From: Nocardia arthritidis NBRC 100137
Lineage (GTDB): Bacteria > Actinomycetota > Actinomycetes > Mycobacteriales > Mycobacteriaceae
Length of the DNA stretch: 64,000 nucleotides
Reading direction: 5' to 3'
NCBI RefSeq assembly: GCF_001612765.1
Contig: NZ_BDBB01000030.1
Span: 44,962-108,961, forward strand
The translations under genes and the position numbers were made by a program. The notes beneath the pieces were generated by a model. The model was not told the origin of the DNA. It saw only the letters and a list, made by a program, of their open reading frames with translations, and ran no database searches. Positions 41,705 through 51,600 of this stretch are shown here, one piece after another (position 1 is the first letter of the stretch; each line of letters opens with the position of its first letter).

Positions 41705-42265
41705 GTGGATACTCCGTTACGGCTCGAGGTCATCGTGGCCAGTGTGCGTCCGGAGCGGTTCGCGCCGGTGGTCGCGGACTGGTTCCTGCGTACGGTGCGC
41801 GCACATCCCGAATTCGACACCGGTGTCATCGATCTCGCGCACACACCGTTGCCGGTGGAACTCACCGAGAACGACGAGACCGTGGCCTATCGCGCGCGTC
41901 TGCGGCAGGCCGACGCTTTCGTCGCCGTCACCTCCGAGTACAACCACGGCTATCCGGCGTCGCTGAAGACGGCCTTCGACACAGCGAAGCACGAGTGGCG
42001 CGCGAAACCCATCGCTTTCGTCTCCTACGGCGGACTTTCCGGGGGGTTGCGTGCGGTAGAGCAACTACGCCAGGTCGTCGCCGAAATCCACATGGTGTCG
42101 GTGCGCGAGACGGTCAGCTTCCATCAGGCCAAGAAGTCGTTCGATGAAACGGGCGACACTCGTGACGGCGCCGCCATCGACGCGGCGGAACGAATGTTGC
42201 GCCAATTGAGCTGGTGGGCGCGCACTTTGCGATCCGCCCGCGCTGCTGACCGGTATCCCGGTTGA
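41705..42265 (+). CDS. NADPH-dependent FMN reductase
   Basis: 186 aa from a GTG. The flavodoxin-like fold is shown by LEVIVASVRPERFAPVVADWF (phosphate loop region), ADAFVAVTSEYNHGYPASLKTAFDTA (the flavin-contacting motif of the family) and IAFVSYGGLSGGLRAVEQLR. Members reduce FMN, quinones or azo dyes using NADPH. No partner monooxygenase is adjacent. Its stop lies just before the eccE fragment on the opposite strand. Confidence 0.9.
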   Translation: MDTPLRLEVIVASVRPERFAPVVADWFLRTVRAHPEFDTGVIDLAHTPLPVELTENDETVAYRARLRQADAFVAVTSEYNHGYPASLKTAFDTAKHEWRAKPIAFVSYGGLSGGLRAVEQLRQVVAEIHMVSVRETVSFHQAKKSFDETGDTRDGAAIDAAERMLRQLSWWARTLRSARAADRYPG

Positions 42266-42450
42266 CCGCTACCCGGCTCGGCCCGACCGATGTGGTCAGC
42301 TCGTCGGAAACCGATACCAGCGCCAGGTCGGCCTGCACGGTGCCGGTGCGTAGTACCAAGTGGTTGCCGATCACGCCGAGTCGGTGGATATCCGGATCGG
42401 CGCGATCGGCAGGCCGTTCTGTCAGGACACTCGTCAGAGAAACCGCGGAC
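42266..42450 (-). pseudogene. 3' fragment of a second eccE
   Basis: The minus strand reads ERPADRADPDIHRLGVIGNH, then LVLRTGTVQADLALVSVSDE, which closely follows the end of the intact EccE (WPASRPDLAIHQPGAIGNH, then VVLRTGTAQVDLTLVSIPSE). The fragment has no start and no own stop; it runs into the antisense of the FMN reductase gene. About 55 of 547 codons remain. It is a partial duplication or a leftover of an earlier eccE. Confidence 0.75.
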
Positions 42451-42604
42451 GAGTCCGTATCACTTCATTCACATTCACGACTGAAGATCGTCGCCACCGG
42501 GTATTTCCGTTGTACGGCGCACCTTGACCGGCGGAACGACTTCGGTCGATCACAGGCAGGTGAAACTTCCGGCGTGGATCGTTTGTCGCAATGTGAGCCG
42601 ACGA

Positions 42605-42856
42605 CTACCAGTTCGCCGACCAAACGTACTTGAATTTTTCCTTGTCCGGCTGCTGGGAATAGCAGCGGCTGATCGACGGATGCTGCTTTTTGAGTTCCGA
42701 GCGCGCCGATTCGCAGTCCTTCTTGGTCGTGCAGCTGACACCGAAGCCTCCGGTGTGACAGCCGGACGGCAGCGCGTTCGCGACGCCCGGATTCAGCACC
42801 GCCGAAGCGATGCCGACGGTCAGCAACGACGTGAAGACACAGGCCGATACCCTCAT
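42605..42856 (-). CDS. Small secreted protein with cysteines
   Basis: 83 aa from the ATG at 42856, 6 nt after GGAGGGG. A signal peptide (MRVSACVFTSLLTVGIASAV ... ANA) is followed by a mature part of about 53 residues with four Cys (SGCHTGGFGVSCTTKKDC ... SRCYS) that could make two disulfides. Function is unknown. It sits between an eccE fragment and intact eccE, and resembles in design the protein at 9885-10139. Export is likely by Sec. Confidence 0.7.
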   Translation of the reverse strand: MRVSACVFTSLLTVGIASAVLNPGVANALPSGCHTGGFGVSCTTKKDCESARSELKKQHPSISRCYSQQPDKEKFKYVWSANW

Positions 42857-43004
42857 GAATTTCCCCTCCTGGAACTCCCGACCAGGACGGCCCGATCTCG
42901 AGCCGCCTTGCCAGACATTAGCTTTCCGATTTTGGGGCGTCAAACGAATGTCGCCACCGGGTGAGTCGGCGTCGAATTCTTTCGGGCACGGAGACTCGCG
43001 CTGT

Positions 43005-44648
43005 CTACTGCGGTTGCATTGCCCGACGGCCGCGCGGATGACCGATGTAGGTGGCTTCGCTGGGAATGGACACTAGGGTCAGATCGACCTGCGCGGTGCC
43101 GGTGCGCAGCACCACATGGTTGCCGATCGCGCCGGGCTGGTGGATGGCCAAGTCGGGACGGCTGGCGGGCCAGCCCATCGGATCACCCGTGACATAGATG
43201 GTGGTGACGCCCGCGTGCGGGGCGGGCGCGAGTACCCCGTCCACCACCGTGGCGGTGAATCCCGCGTCGGACTGGTGTGTTTCGGCCGCGATGGTCAGTC
43301 GCTCCGGATTGCCGATCGTGGTGACAAGGTTCTCCCATGCCCGCGCCCGATCGGTGCGGATCAGGATCCGTTCGCCGACCGCGAGCGCGCGGAACACCAA
43401 TTGCTGCGCCAGATACAGCTCACCCGCGACATACACCGTCGAGATGCCCGCGCCGACGATGCGCACCGCCACGCCGTTCCCCTCGTCGTCCGACCCGATC
43501 AGCTGGCCGCAACCGGAGGAGGGCAGGTGCAGATCGTCGACGATATCGATCAGGTGCTCGATCATCGGGACGGTGTCGTCCACACCGGGAACCGCGAGCG
43601 GCAGGTGGGCCAGCAGCCCGTCGCGATGGCGTCCGTTCATCGAGATCATGCCCGGCAACTCGGACCGTTCCGGCAGCTCCCGCGCGGTCAGCCGCCACGC
43701 GGCGCCGATGCTCACCGACTCGGCCGAACTGCCGGGACGCAGCCGCACCGCCACCGTCGTTCCGCGTGAGGGAGCCACCCACAGCTGGGCGAGCAGGTCG
43801 GACTCGAGCCGCTTGGGATCGACGGCGCTGCCGATGTTCACGTTGTTGCCGACTTCGGCATAGCGCCAGCGGTGTTCGAGCGTGCGCGGGTCGTAGCCAC
43901 CGGTGATCTGCAAGACCGCTTTGCGAATCTCGGGCGCCGTCAGGATGCGGGCGTTGCAGTCGGCGTCTTCGAGTGTGCGCATGATCCGCTGGGTGGCGAT
44001 GGTGACCGCGCGCGAGGCGCCTTCCGCTCCGCCGCCGCGCCGGTCCGCGGCCTCCGGGCAGGCCACCGCGTCGAAACCGATCGCGAGCCACACCGTGCGG
44101 TGGGCGGTGGCGGGCAGCGGGCCGAGCAGCGATTCGTAGATCTTGCCCGCTGGTGTGCCGGAACGGCTGCGGTGCCCGTGGCTGATGATGTCGATGCCGC
44201 TGAGCAGGATGTCGTGCTGGTTCAGGCATTTCGCCAGCTCGGCGAGCGGAAGCAGGTGCGAGGCGTGCACCGTGGTGCGGGCGATCCTGGTCAGCCCGCC
44301 TGGCGGGGGCAGCACCTCGACCACCGTCACCACGCGGCTGCCGTCCCAGTACAGGCCGAGCGAACGGCCGTCCGTGCCGCGGAAGTCGACGGTGTCGCCG
44401 AGCTCGTAGTCACGATGGGTGAGATAGCGCCAATACGTGGCGATCCAGTCCAGCAGGGTGCGTTTGGCGACGGGAATCAGCGGGATCAGCGCGACGACGA
44501 CCGCCGCGGCGAACGCGGGAAGTCCCGGCAGGCCGGCGAACAGTGCGACGACTCCGGCGATCAGCCCGATGATCTGCGCGATCAGCAGGTTCTGCATCGA
44601 GACGCGCCCGAGAAGCGGTCGTGGTGCCGCGCCTGCCGGTTCCGCCAT
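43005..44648 (-). CDS. eccE: Type VII secretion protein EccE
   Basis: 547 aa from the ATG at 44648. Two membrane segments close to the N-terminus (LLIAQIIGLIAGVVALFAGL and AFAAAVVVALIPLIPV) are followed by the EccE core: LLDWIATYWRYLTHRDYE, GTDGRSLGLYWDGSRVVTVVEVLPP, LNQHDILLSGIDIISHGHR and RTVWLAIGFDAVACPEA. EccE sits at the rim of the ESX membrane complex with EccB, EccC and EccD. Mycobacterium tuberculosis ESX-4 lacks it, while other mycolata ESX-4 loci have it. It is divergent from the eccB pseudogene, 113 bp away. Confidence 0.9.
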   Translation of the reverse strand: MAEPAGAAPRPLLGRVSMQNLLIAQIIGLIAGVVALFAGLPGLPAFAAAVVVALIPLIPVAKRTLLDWIATYWRYLTHRDYELGDTVDFRGTDGRSLGLYWDGSRVVTVVEVLPPPGGLTRIARTTVHASHLLPLAELAKCLNQHDILLSGIDIISHGHRSRSGTPAGKIYESLLGPLPATAHRTVWLAIGFDAVACPEAADRRGGGAEGASRAVTIATQRIMRTLEDADCNARILTAPEIRKAVLQITGGYDPRTLEHRWRYAEVGNNVNIGSAVDPKRLESDLLAQLWVAPSRGTTVAVRLRPGSSAESVSIGAAWRLTARELPERSELPGMISMNGRHRDGLLAHLPLAVPGVDDTVPMIEHLIDIVDDLHLPSSGCGQLIGSDDEGNGVAVRIVGAGISTVYVAGELYLAQQLVFRALAVGERILIRTDRARAWENLVTTIGNPERLTIAAETHQSDAGFTATVVDGVLAPAPHAGVTTIYVTGDPMGWPASRPDLAIHQPGAIGNHVVLRTGTAQVDLTLVSIPSEATYIGHPRGRRAMQPQ

Positions 44649-44761
44649 CCTCGTCCCCCAAAGTACCCGATATCGGCCGGTTCGCTGTGGCCGAGCTGAA
44701 CAAGAGTCCTCGGGAACTGTACTGTGTTCCGCGAACGTGAGCACTGTTCGGGGGAGGAATA

Positions 44762-45400
44762 GTGCCTTCGAAATCCACCACACGCCGGCAAGCGGCTACC
44801 GCTTTCTCGTCCGGCGGATGGAGCACGCCATGGTGCGCCGGGACGTGCGAATGCTGCACGACCCCATGCGATCCCAGTCCCGCGCGTACGCGCGGGACTG
44901 GGTGAGGCGGCCAAGCCCGCCACCGTGAAGGAGTCCGAGCTCGGCAAGAAACCGCGCGACCAATTGATCGGCATCCCAGCCGCTCCCGGGTCGCTGCACT
45001 TCGACGTCGCTGCACTTCGACAAGGAGGGTGAGGGGCGGGCCTGGACGGTGTGTGACTCGTTGAAGACCGACGGCACCGACGACCGAAACGCCTCCGTGT
45101 TGATCGGCGACCTGGAACTCGGCGACAAGGCGTCGGCGATGGGTACGGACAAGGCGTGCGCTGCTGGTGAAGGGCAAGGACGCGACTTGCCTCATCTGGA
45201 ATAAGACACGCGCTCGTGTAGACATGAACGAACCGGCCGTCACAGGCGCCTCGGGGATCCGCGGCATGACCCCGCGCCCGATCGGTGAAGGTCTGCTGAA
45301 CGCGATTCCCGAAGTCGACGCCATCGTGCCGCAAGCCGCTGCATTCTGGACTCGCGCACTGGAAGGTGCTGTCGCATACCATGGCTCAGTAGAAGCGTAA
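44762..45400 (+). pseudogene. eccB: Broken eccB of the ESX locus
   Basis: A GTG after GGGGGAGGAATA opens MPSKSTTRRQ; the frame is lost by about 44793 and the next frame gives YRFLVRRMEHAMVRRDVRM, then LHDPMRSQSRAYA, the standard EccB N-terminus. The membrane helix and about 50 residues after it are missing. The next pieces read KPATVKESELGKKPRDQLIG, IPAAPGSLHFD; a 16-bp tandem duplication (44990-45021) shifts the frame; RAWTVCDSLKTDGTDDRNAS follows; another shift at about 45160; then LIWNKTRARVDMNEPAVTG to AIPEVDAIVP and a stop at 45400. The C-terminal half is absent. Not functional. Confidence 0.9.
44990..45021 (+). repeat. 16-bp tandem duplication inside the eccB pseudogene
   Basis: GTCGCTGCACTTCGAC occurs twice head to tail (44990-45005 and 45006-45021). 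The extra copy adds 16 nt and so shifts the frame. Confidence 0.95.
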
Positions 45401-45405
45401 TCGAC

Positions 45406-45433
45406 AAGGGGCTCGGTAATGGCTGAGCCCCTT
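45406..45433. terminator. Terminator between eccB pseudogene and mycP
   Basis: AAGGGGCTC pairs with GAGCCCCTT around a 10-nt loop, between two convergent genes. It remains intact though eccB is broken. Confidence 0.7.
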
Positions 45434-45481
45434 GGCCCATGTCCCTATGAGCAAGAGTGTTCGAGAACCGCTCCCCGCCCG

Positions 45482-46957
45482 CTACGTATCGTCCCTGCTG
45501 ATGCCGAATCTACGCCGGATGGGGAATGACGCGAGCATTCCGAGGACGAGCAGCGCTGCAATGGCTCCACTCCCGATGAGCGCGACGTCGCGCGCGCGAT
45601 GATTCGGCGGCGGTGCCGGCGCTGGTATCGGAAGCTGAACAGCCCTGGCCGGGGACGGTCGCTTCGGTGGCAATGCACTGCCTACCTCAGCGGTCAACGC
45701 CTGTACTGGATCGACGGCGCCATAGCCGACGTAGGGGTTCCATCCCTCCGCAGGGGCGTGGGCGGTGGCCTCGATGCGCTTGATGACCTCTAGCGCGCTC
45801 AACTCCGGAAAACGTGCTCGCACCAGGGCGGCTACGCCGGATACCAACGGGGTGGCAAAGCTGGTGCCCTGAATCGGCCCCAGCTTTCCTGATTGCTGCA
45901 CGCTACCGATTTGGACCGCGGTTCCTTTGCTGTTCGCATCATTGAAGAGTGGATCCAGGGAAGTGATGTTCTCGCCGGGCGCCGCCACACCCAGCCATGG
46001 CCCAGGCACTGTGAACGTCGACGGCTGCCCGTTCCCGTTGATCGAACCCACAGTGAGCACATAGTCGTCATAGCGCGCCGGCGACACGTTCAGATCTACC
46101 TTGCCCCATGGGTCGCCAGCGGGATCGAGAGGATCGATGACCGCGTTGGAGCCCTTGCAACCGTCGGCGCTCTCGCCGCTGTTGCCGGCTGCTACCACCA
46201 CGACCACGTCCTTCTCGATCGCGGCATACCGGACCGCAGCACCCAGATCGGTATCTTCGAAAGGCTCAGAAGTCGGCTTGCACGCGACTTCGGATACATT
46301 GATCACGGTAGCTCCCATGTCCGCCGCGCGACGGATCGCCGACGCCATGGTGCGAGTGGTGCCGTATCCCTGGGGTAGCGCATCGGGCCCTTTGTCCCGA
46401 TTTGCGCCCTCTTTCTGGTAGAGCTTGCTGGTCTGGCGGATAGTGAGGATTCGCGCCTCCGGGGCGACTCCAGAGAAGCCCTCTCCGTCGACCTCCGTCG
46501 CCGCTATCAGCCCCGCGACCAACGTCCCATGCGCATCGCAGTCCTCGGTTCCGTCACTATTGCTCACATAGTCGCCGCCCGCGATCAATCCCGGTAGGCG
46601 CGGATGACGCGCGACACCGGTGTCGATAACGGCCACGAGTTGGCCTGCGCCCTTGGAGAATCGCCAGGCGTGCTCCAGGCCGAGGGCGCGTTGTGCCTCT
46701 GGCGTCGATGGCCCGTTGCCTCCGGAACCGGTACTGACGCATGGAGTATTCGACGCCCGCTCGGTCTTGTCCGGCGGAGCGGCCGGCTCACCCGGCGGCG
46801 GTGGCGTATTCGGGCTCACGGTGGGCTTGTCTGCCCGTGCATGCGGGATTCCGGCGGGTGCGCCGAGCCCGACGGAGACGCCGAGCGCCAGCACGCATGC
46901 TGCCGTCCCGAACCGAACCGCCCGGAAACAACTGTCGTGCCGCTGTTTCGAACTCAT
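45482..46957 (-). CDS. mycP: Type VII secretion serine protease mycosin
   Basis: 491 aa. Signal peptide at residues 1-42, a Pro-rich stretch, then a subtilisin domain with the catalytic triad D112 (VAVIDTGV), H143 (CDAHGTLVAG) and Ser in QGTSFATPLVSGVAAL. A C-terminal Pro-rich linker and one membrane helix (VALIGSGAIAALLVLGMLAS) precede a basic tail: the standard mycosin layout. It sits on the outer face of the membrane and stabilises the ESX complex. Cotranscribed after eccD, which ends 10 nt upstream. The triad is complete. Confidence 0.94.
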   Translation of the reverse strand: MSSKQRHDSCFRAVRFGTAACVLALGVSVGLGAPAGIPHARADKPTVSPNTPPPPGEPAAPPDKTERASNTPCVSTGSGGNGPSTPEAQRALGLEHAWRFSKGAGQLVAVIDTGVARHPRLPGLIAGGDYVSNSDGTEDCDAHGTLVAGLIAATEVDGEGFSGVAPEARILTIRQTSKLYQKEGANRDKGPDALPQGYGTTRTMASAIRRAADMGATVINVSEVACKPTSEPFEDTDLGAAVRYAAIEKDVVVVVAAGNSGESADGCKGSNAVIDPLDPAGDPWGKVDLNVSPARYDDYVLTVGSINGNGQPSTFTVPGPWLGVAAPGENITSLDPLFNDANSKGTAVQIGSVQQSGKLGPIQGTSFATPLVSGVAALVRARFPELSALEVIKRIEATAHAPAEGWNPYVGYGAVDPVQALTAEVGSALPPKRPSPARAVQLPIPAPAPPPNHRARDVALIGSGAIAALLVLGMLASFPIRRRFGISRDDT

Positions 46958-46967
46958 CGGCGCGAGC

Positions 46968-48434
46968 TCACAGCCCGCGGACGAGGGCGTAGAGATCCGT
47001 CACCCAGAAGACCAGCGGCAGCACTGCGGCGACGAACGTGTACTCCAGCAGTTCGACGCCACGGCGCATCGGCGGGGTGGCCGACTGGTTCGGAATGATG
47101 ATGCCGAGGATCAGCGCCGCGACCAGGACCACCATCGCCGCGCCGAAGACGGCCAGCGGCTGGCGCATCGCGAAACCGGCGCCCACCAGCATGATCAGCA
47201 CGATGCCCGCGCCACCGGCGATGAGCACGACGGCCTGCTCCGCGCCCGCGTAGGTGCGGCTGCGGAACATCAGCACCGCCGCGCAGACCAGTGCGAGCGC
47301 GATGCCCTGCCAGTACGGGTCGTCGGAGGACGGGTCGGTGGCGGCGAGCGCGCCCGCGGCGGTGACCAGCGTGGTCGCCGCGACCAGGCCCGCGAGGTAC
47401 ATGCGGGCGTGTTCCGACTTCAGCCGCAGCGCCTCCATGGTCGGCAGCGCGCGGTGATCGTCCGGGTCGTCCTCGGTGGGATCGATGGGGGTGCCCGGCG
47501 AAGGAACCGGCGGCAGCGGCAGTTTCGCCAGCAGCATGGACACCCGGGGCGCCAGGGAGAGCCCGCCGAGGCCGAGCGCCGCCGCGCCCGCGCCGATCGC
47601 GCGCTCCGGATGGTCGGTGAGCAGGCCGACCAGCGCGGCGGGCGCCGCGTACGTCGCGAGCGTGGCCACGCCGATGAACAACGCGAGACCGACGCCGATG
47701 ACCCGCCAGGCCAGGATCGCCGTCGCCCAAGCGAGAACCGATCCGAGCAGGATGTGCGCCCAGCCGTAATCGTCCGGCACGAAAAGCATGCCCGCGCTGA
47801 ACGCCGGGGGCAGTGCGCACCCGCCGAGCACCAGTGCGGTACCGGTGTCGCCGTACATCCTGCTCAACACCATCGCGCTCACGACGAGCAGAATCGCGAC
47901 CACCAGCGCGATCGAGCCGCCCACCCCGATCGGCAGCGAGCCGGGGGACAGCAGCAGACCCAGGCAGCCGACCATCATGGTGACCGCCGCGAGCACCGAG
48001 CCGGTGATCCGCGCGATCCGCGGGGTCCAGCTGCGGTAGTGGTCGGTGTCGGCGATCGCGACGTTGTACATGATGTCGTCGAACAGCGGTGTCGGCGCGG
48101 TGTGCGAGGCGCTTTCCAGCATCAGCAGTTCGCCGTCGCGGACGCCGTGCTCGCCGAGGCTGAGCGAGTTCGAGAACGGCGGATGGCCGATCCGGGCGAG
48201 TACCCATTCCGCGGGCTCGTAACGCTCGCCCTCGTTGTCGAAATCGTTGCTGCGGCTGTGCTGGGCGACCATGTCGACCACACTCGGAATCACCAGCGCG
48301 ACCGGCACGTCGACCGGTATGGCCATGTCGACCTGAGTGTGCTTGGCCAGAATCGTCACCCGGGCGAGATCGGGAGCGCGGACGATCCCCCGCGAGGATT
48401 CTTCGTCGATGTGGTCAAGTCGCGCGTGCGTCAA
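46968..48434 (-). CDS. eccD: Type VII secretion integral membrane protein EccD
   Basis: 488 aa from the TTG at 48434, which follows GGGGGAAGC; longer readings up to 48656 pass into the eccC promoter. An N-terminal ubiquitin-like domain (DLARVTILAKHTQVDMAIPVDV ... YEPAEWVLARIG ... LSLGEHGVRDGELLML) precedes about eleven membrane helices beginning IARITGSVLAAVTMMVG. EccD forms the central membrane chamber of the ESX secretion complex. It is the first gene of the eccD-mycP pair and divergent from eccC, as in ESX-4 of mycobacteria. Confidence 0.93.
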   Translation of the reverse strand: MTHARLDHIDEESSRGIVRAPDLARVTILAKHTQVDMAIPVDVPVALVIPSVVDMVAQHSRSNDFDNEGERYEPAEWVLARIGHPPFSNSLSLGEHGVRDGELLMLESASHTAPTPLFDDIMYNVAIADTDHYRSWTPRIARITGSVLAAVTMMVGCLGLLLSPGSLPIGVGGSIALVVAILLVVSAMVLSRMYGDTGTALVLGGCALPPAFSAGMLFVPDDYGWAHILLGSVLAWATAILAWRVIGVGLALFIGVATLATYAAPAALVGLLTDHPERAIGAGAAALGLGGLSLAPRVSMLLAKLPLPPVPSPGTPIDPTEDDPDDHRALPTMEALRLKSEHARMYLAGLVAATTLVTAAGALAATDPSSDDPYWQGIALALVCAAVLMFRSRTYAGAEQAVVLIAGGAGIVLIMLVGAGFAMRQPLAVFGAAMVVLVAALILGIIIPNQSATPPMRRGVELLEYTFVAAVLPLVFWVTDLYALVRGL

Positions 48435-48604
48435 GCTTCCCCCAACTCGGTCTTCTACCTCGTGATTCCGCGGCCCCGCAGGCCGGGGGCGAGCTTGCGA
48501 ACCCACGGTCCGGGCAGCAGAATGCTGGTCGAACTGTACGACATGTCGGCTGTGACCTCTACACTGAGGCCGGATCACAGCTGGCCGAAGGGGGAATCTC
48601 GTCG

Positions 48605-51600
48605 ATGAGCACTGTCCGCTTCCAGCGCCGTGCGCGCCGCGAGATGCCTCGAACACCCGGTGGCGAGGTCACGCTGCAGCCCCCGCCCGAAATCCCCCGG
48701 GTCACACCGGGAAACCTCGTCATGAAGCTCATGCCCGTCGTGATGGTGATCGGCATGGTCGGCATGATGGCGTTGTTGTTCACCCAGGGCGGCGGTATCG
48801 CCTCCAACCCGATGAGCATGATGTTCCCGCTCATGATGATGTTCTCGATGGTCGGCATGTTCGCCGGTCAGGGCGGAGGCAAGGGGCAGAAGGCCGCCGA
48901 GGCGAACGAGGATCGCAAGGACTACCTGCGATACCTCGACCAGGTTCGTAAGGACGTCGACGAGACCGCAGCGCAGCAGCGGGCTTCCGTCGAATGGAGC
49001 CACCCGGAGCCGGGACTGGTCTGGATGCTCGCAGGCACCAGCCGCATGTGGGAACGACGGGCGGGGGACAAGGACTTCTGCCACGCCCGCATCGGTCTCG
49101 GCGGGCAGCGCCTGGCCACCAGGCTGGTCGCCCCCGAGACCGGTCCGGTCGAGGAACTCGAGCCGATCGCCGCCGTCTCGCTGCGCCGCTTCGTGCGCGC
49201 CCATTCGACCGTGCCCGACCTGCCGACCGCCATCGCGGTGAAGGGCTTCGCCACCATCGCGCTGGACGGCGACCGGGCACAGGCGCGCGACATGACCCGC
49301 GCGATGCTGGTGCAGCTGTGCATGTTCCAGGCGCCTGACCAAGTGCTCGTCGCGGTCGTCTGCGGACCGGACACCGCGCCGGAGTGGGAGTGGACCAAGT
49401 GGCTCCCGCACACCCAGCATCCCGACGCGCAGGACGGCATCGGCACCCAGCGCATGTTCTACGGCTCGATCCGGGAGGCCATGGCCGGGTTGCATCCGTT
49501 GCTCGGCAATCGGGTCCGATACTCGCGCAACCAGCCCGCCAACGCGAACATGGTGCATATCGTCTGCGTAGTCGACGGCGGTCTGCTCGAGGCCGAGGAC
49601 GATCAGCTGCGCGAGTCCGGCTACGAGGGCGTCACCATCATCGACCTGTGCGGCTACGCCCCGCGCTTGGCGGTGTCGCGCGGCATCAAGATGATCGTCG
49701 AGAACGGCGAGTGCGTCGGCCGTGGCGCCACCGGCAATCAGGAGCGCTTCGCACTGATCGACAGGATCAGCCCCGAGCAGGCGCAGCAGGTGGCGCGCAG
49801 GCTCGCGCCCTACCGTGCGGCCACGCAGCGCAGCAGCGACGTGGAAACCGACGACTCCGAGGTGATCTCGACCTGGAGCCAGCTGATGGGCCTCGGCGAC
49901 ATCGGCGCGTTCAACCCGGAACACGCGTGGCGGCCGCGCTATGGACGGGAACGCCTGCGCGTGCCGTTCGGGGTGGGCGCCGACGGCCTTCCGGTGGAGC
50001 TGGACATCAAGGAGGCCGCCGAGAACGGCATGGGCCCGCACGGTCTGTGCATCGGCGCCACCGGTTCCGGTAAGTCGGAGTTCCTGCGCACCCTCGTGCT
50101 CAGCCTGCTGGCCACGCACTCACCCGACCAGTTGAACCTGGTGCTGGTCGACTTCAAAGGCGGCGCGACGTTCCTCGGCTTGGAGGGTGTTCCGCACGTC
50201 GCCGCCGTCATCACCAACCTGGAGGAAGAGGCCGACCTCGTCGACCGCATGAAGGACGCCCTGGCCGGTGAGATGAACCGCCGCCAGGAAGTGCTGCGGG
50301 CCGCGGGCAACTTCGCCAACGTCTCCGAGTACGAGAAGGCCAGGGCGGCCGGCGCCGACCTGGATCCGCTGCCCGCGCTGTTCGTGGTGCTCGACGAGTT
50401 CTCCGAACTGCTCACCCAACACCCGGATTTCGCGGAGCTGTTCGTCATGATCGGCCGCCTCGGCCGCTCGCTGCACGTACATCTGCTGCTCGCCTCGCAG
50501 CGCCTGGAAGAAGGCAAGCTCAAGGGCCTCGAGGCCCACCTGTCCTACCGCATCGGCCTGAAGACGTTCTCCGCCAACGAGTCCCGCCAGGTGCTCGGTG
50601 TGCCGGATGCCTACAACCTGCCGAACAATCCCGGTGGCGGCTACCTGAAGGCGGACTCCGGCGAGATCCAGCGCTTCCAGGCTTCGTATGTCTCCGGCCA
50701 GTACGTCGGCGGTGGCTCGCAGCGCGACATGATCGTGGCCACGCAATCCGGCGAGATCGATGTCAAGGCAAGGCCGTTCACCGCGACCCATGTCGACTTC
50801 CGCGCGGCGGATCGCGTGCCGCTGCCGCCCGAACCGAGCCTCGAGCCGGAGCAGGACGAGGACGGCGAGCAGCTGTCCAACCTGAACATGCTGGTCTCCC
50901 GGATCCGCGGCCACGGCCGCCCGGCGCACGAGATCTGGTTGCCGCCGCTGGACGAGGCGCCGACGCTCGACCAGCTCCTCCCGCGCTCCATCCTCACCGG
51001 CGAATACTCCGCGGTGTCCACGCTGCGTGCCCCGATCGGCATCGTCGACCGGCCCTACGACCAGCGCCGCGACCCGATGGTCATCGACCTGTCCGGCGCC
51101 CGCGGCAATGTCGCCATCGTCGGCGGTCCGCAGTCCGGTAAATCGACGGCGCTGCGCACCCTCATCATGGCGATGTCGTTGACGCACACCGCCGAGCAGG
51201 TGCAGTTCTACTGCCTCGACTTCGGCGGCGGCACCATGTCGAGCCTGCAAGGTTTGCCGCACGTCGGCTCGGTCGCCAGCCGATTGGACGAGGACCAGGT
51301 CCGGCGCACCATCGCGGAGATGACCACCATCGTCCGGCAGCGCGAGGCGCGCTTCCGGCAACTCGGCATCGAATCGATGACGGACTTCCGCAGACTGCGC
51401 GCGATGGATCCGGCCAGTAGTCCGGGCGCCGCGGGCGCGCACGAGGATCCGTTCGGCGACGTGTTCCTGGTGATCGACGGCTTCAGCTCGATCCGCCAGG
51501 ACTTCGAGATGCTCGAGCAGACCATCATGAACCTCGCCGTGCAGGGTCTGTCCTACGGCGTGCACGTGGTCATCGCGCTGAACCGCTGGGCGGAGGCGCG

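Noticed and set aside
43116..44699. Rightward frames antisense to eccE
   Set aside because: They mirror the EccE codons and have no ribosome binding site or family features.
46620..48608. 662-codon rightward frame antisense to mycP and eccD
   Set aside because: His/Arg/Gln-rich shadow of two recognised genes.
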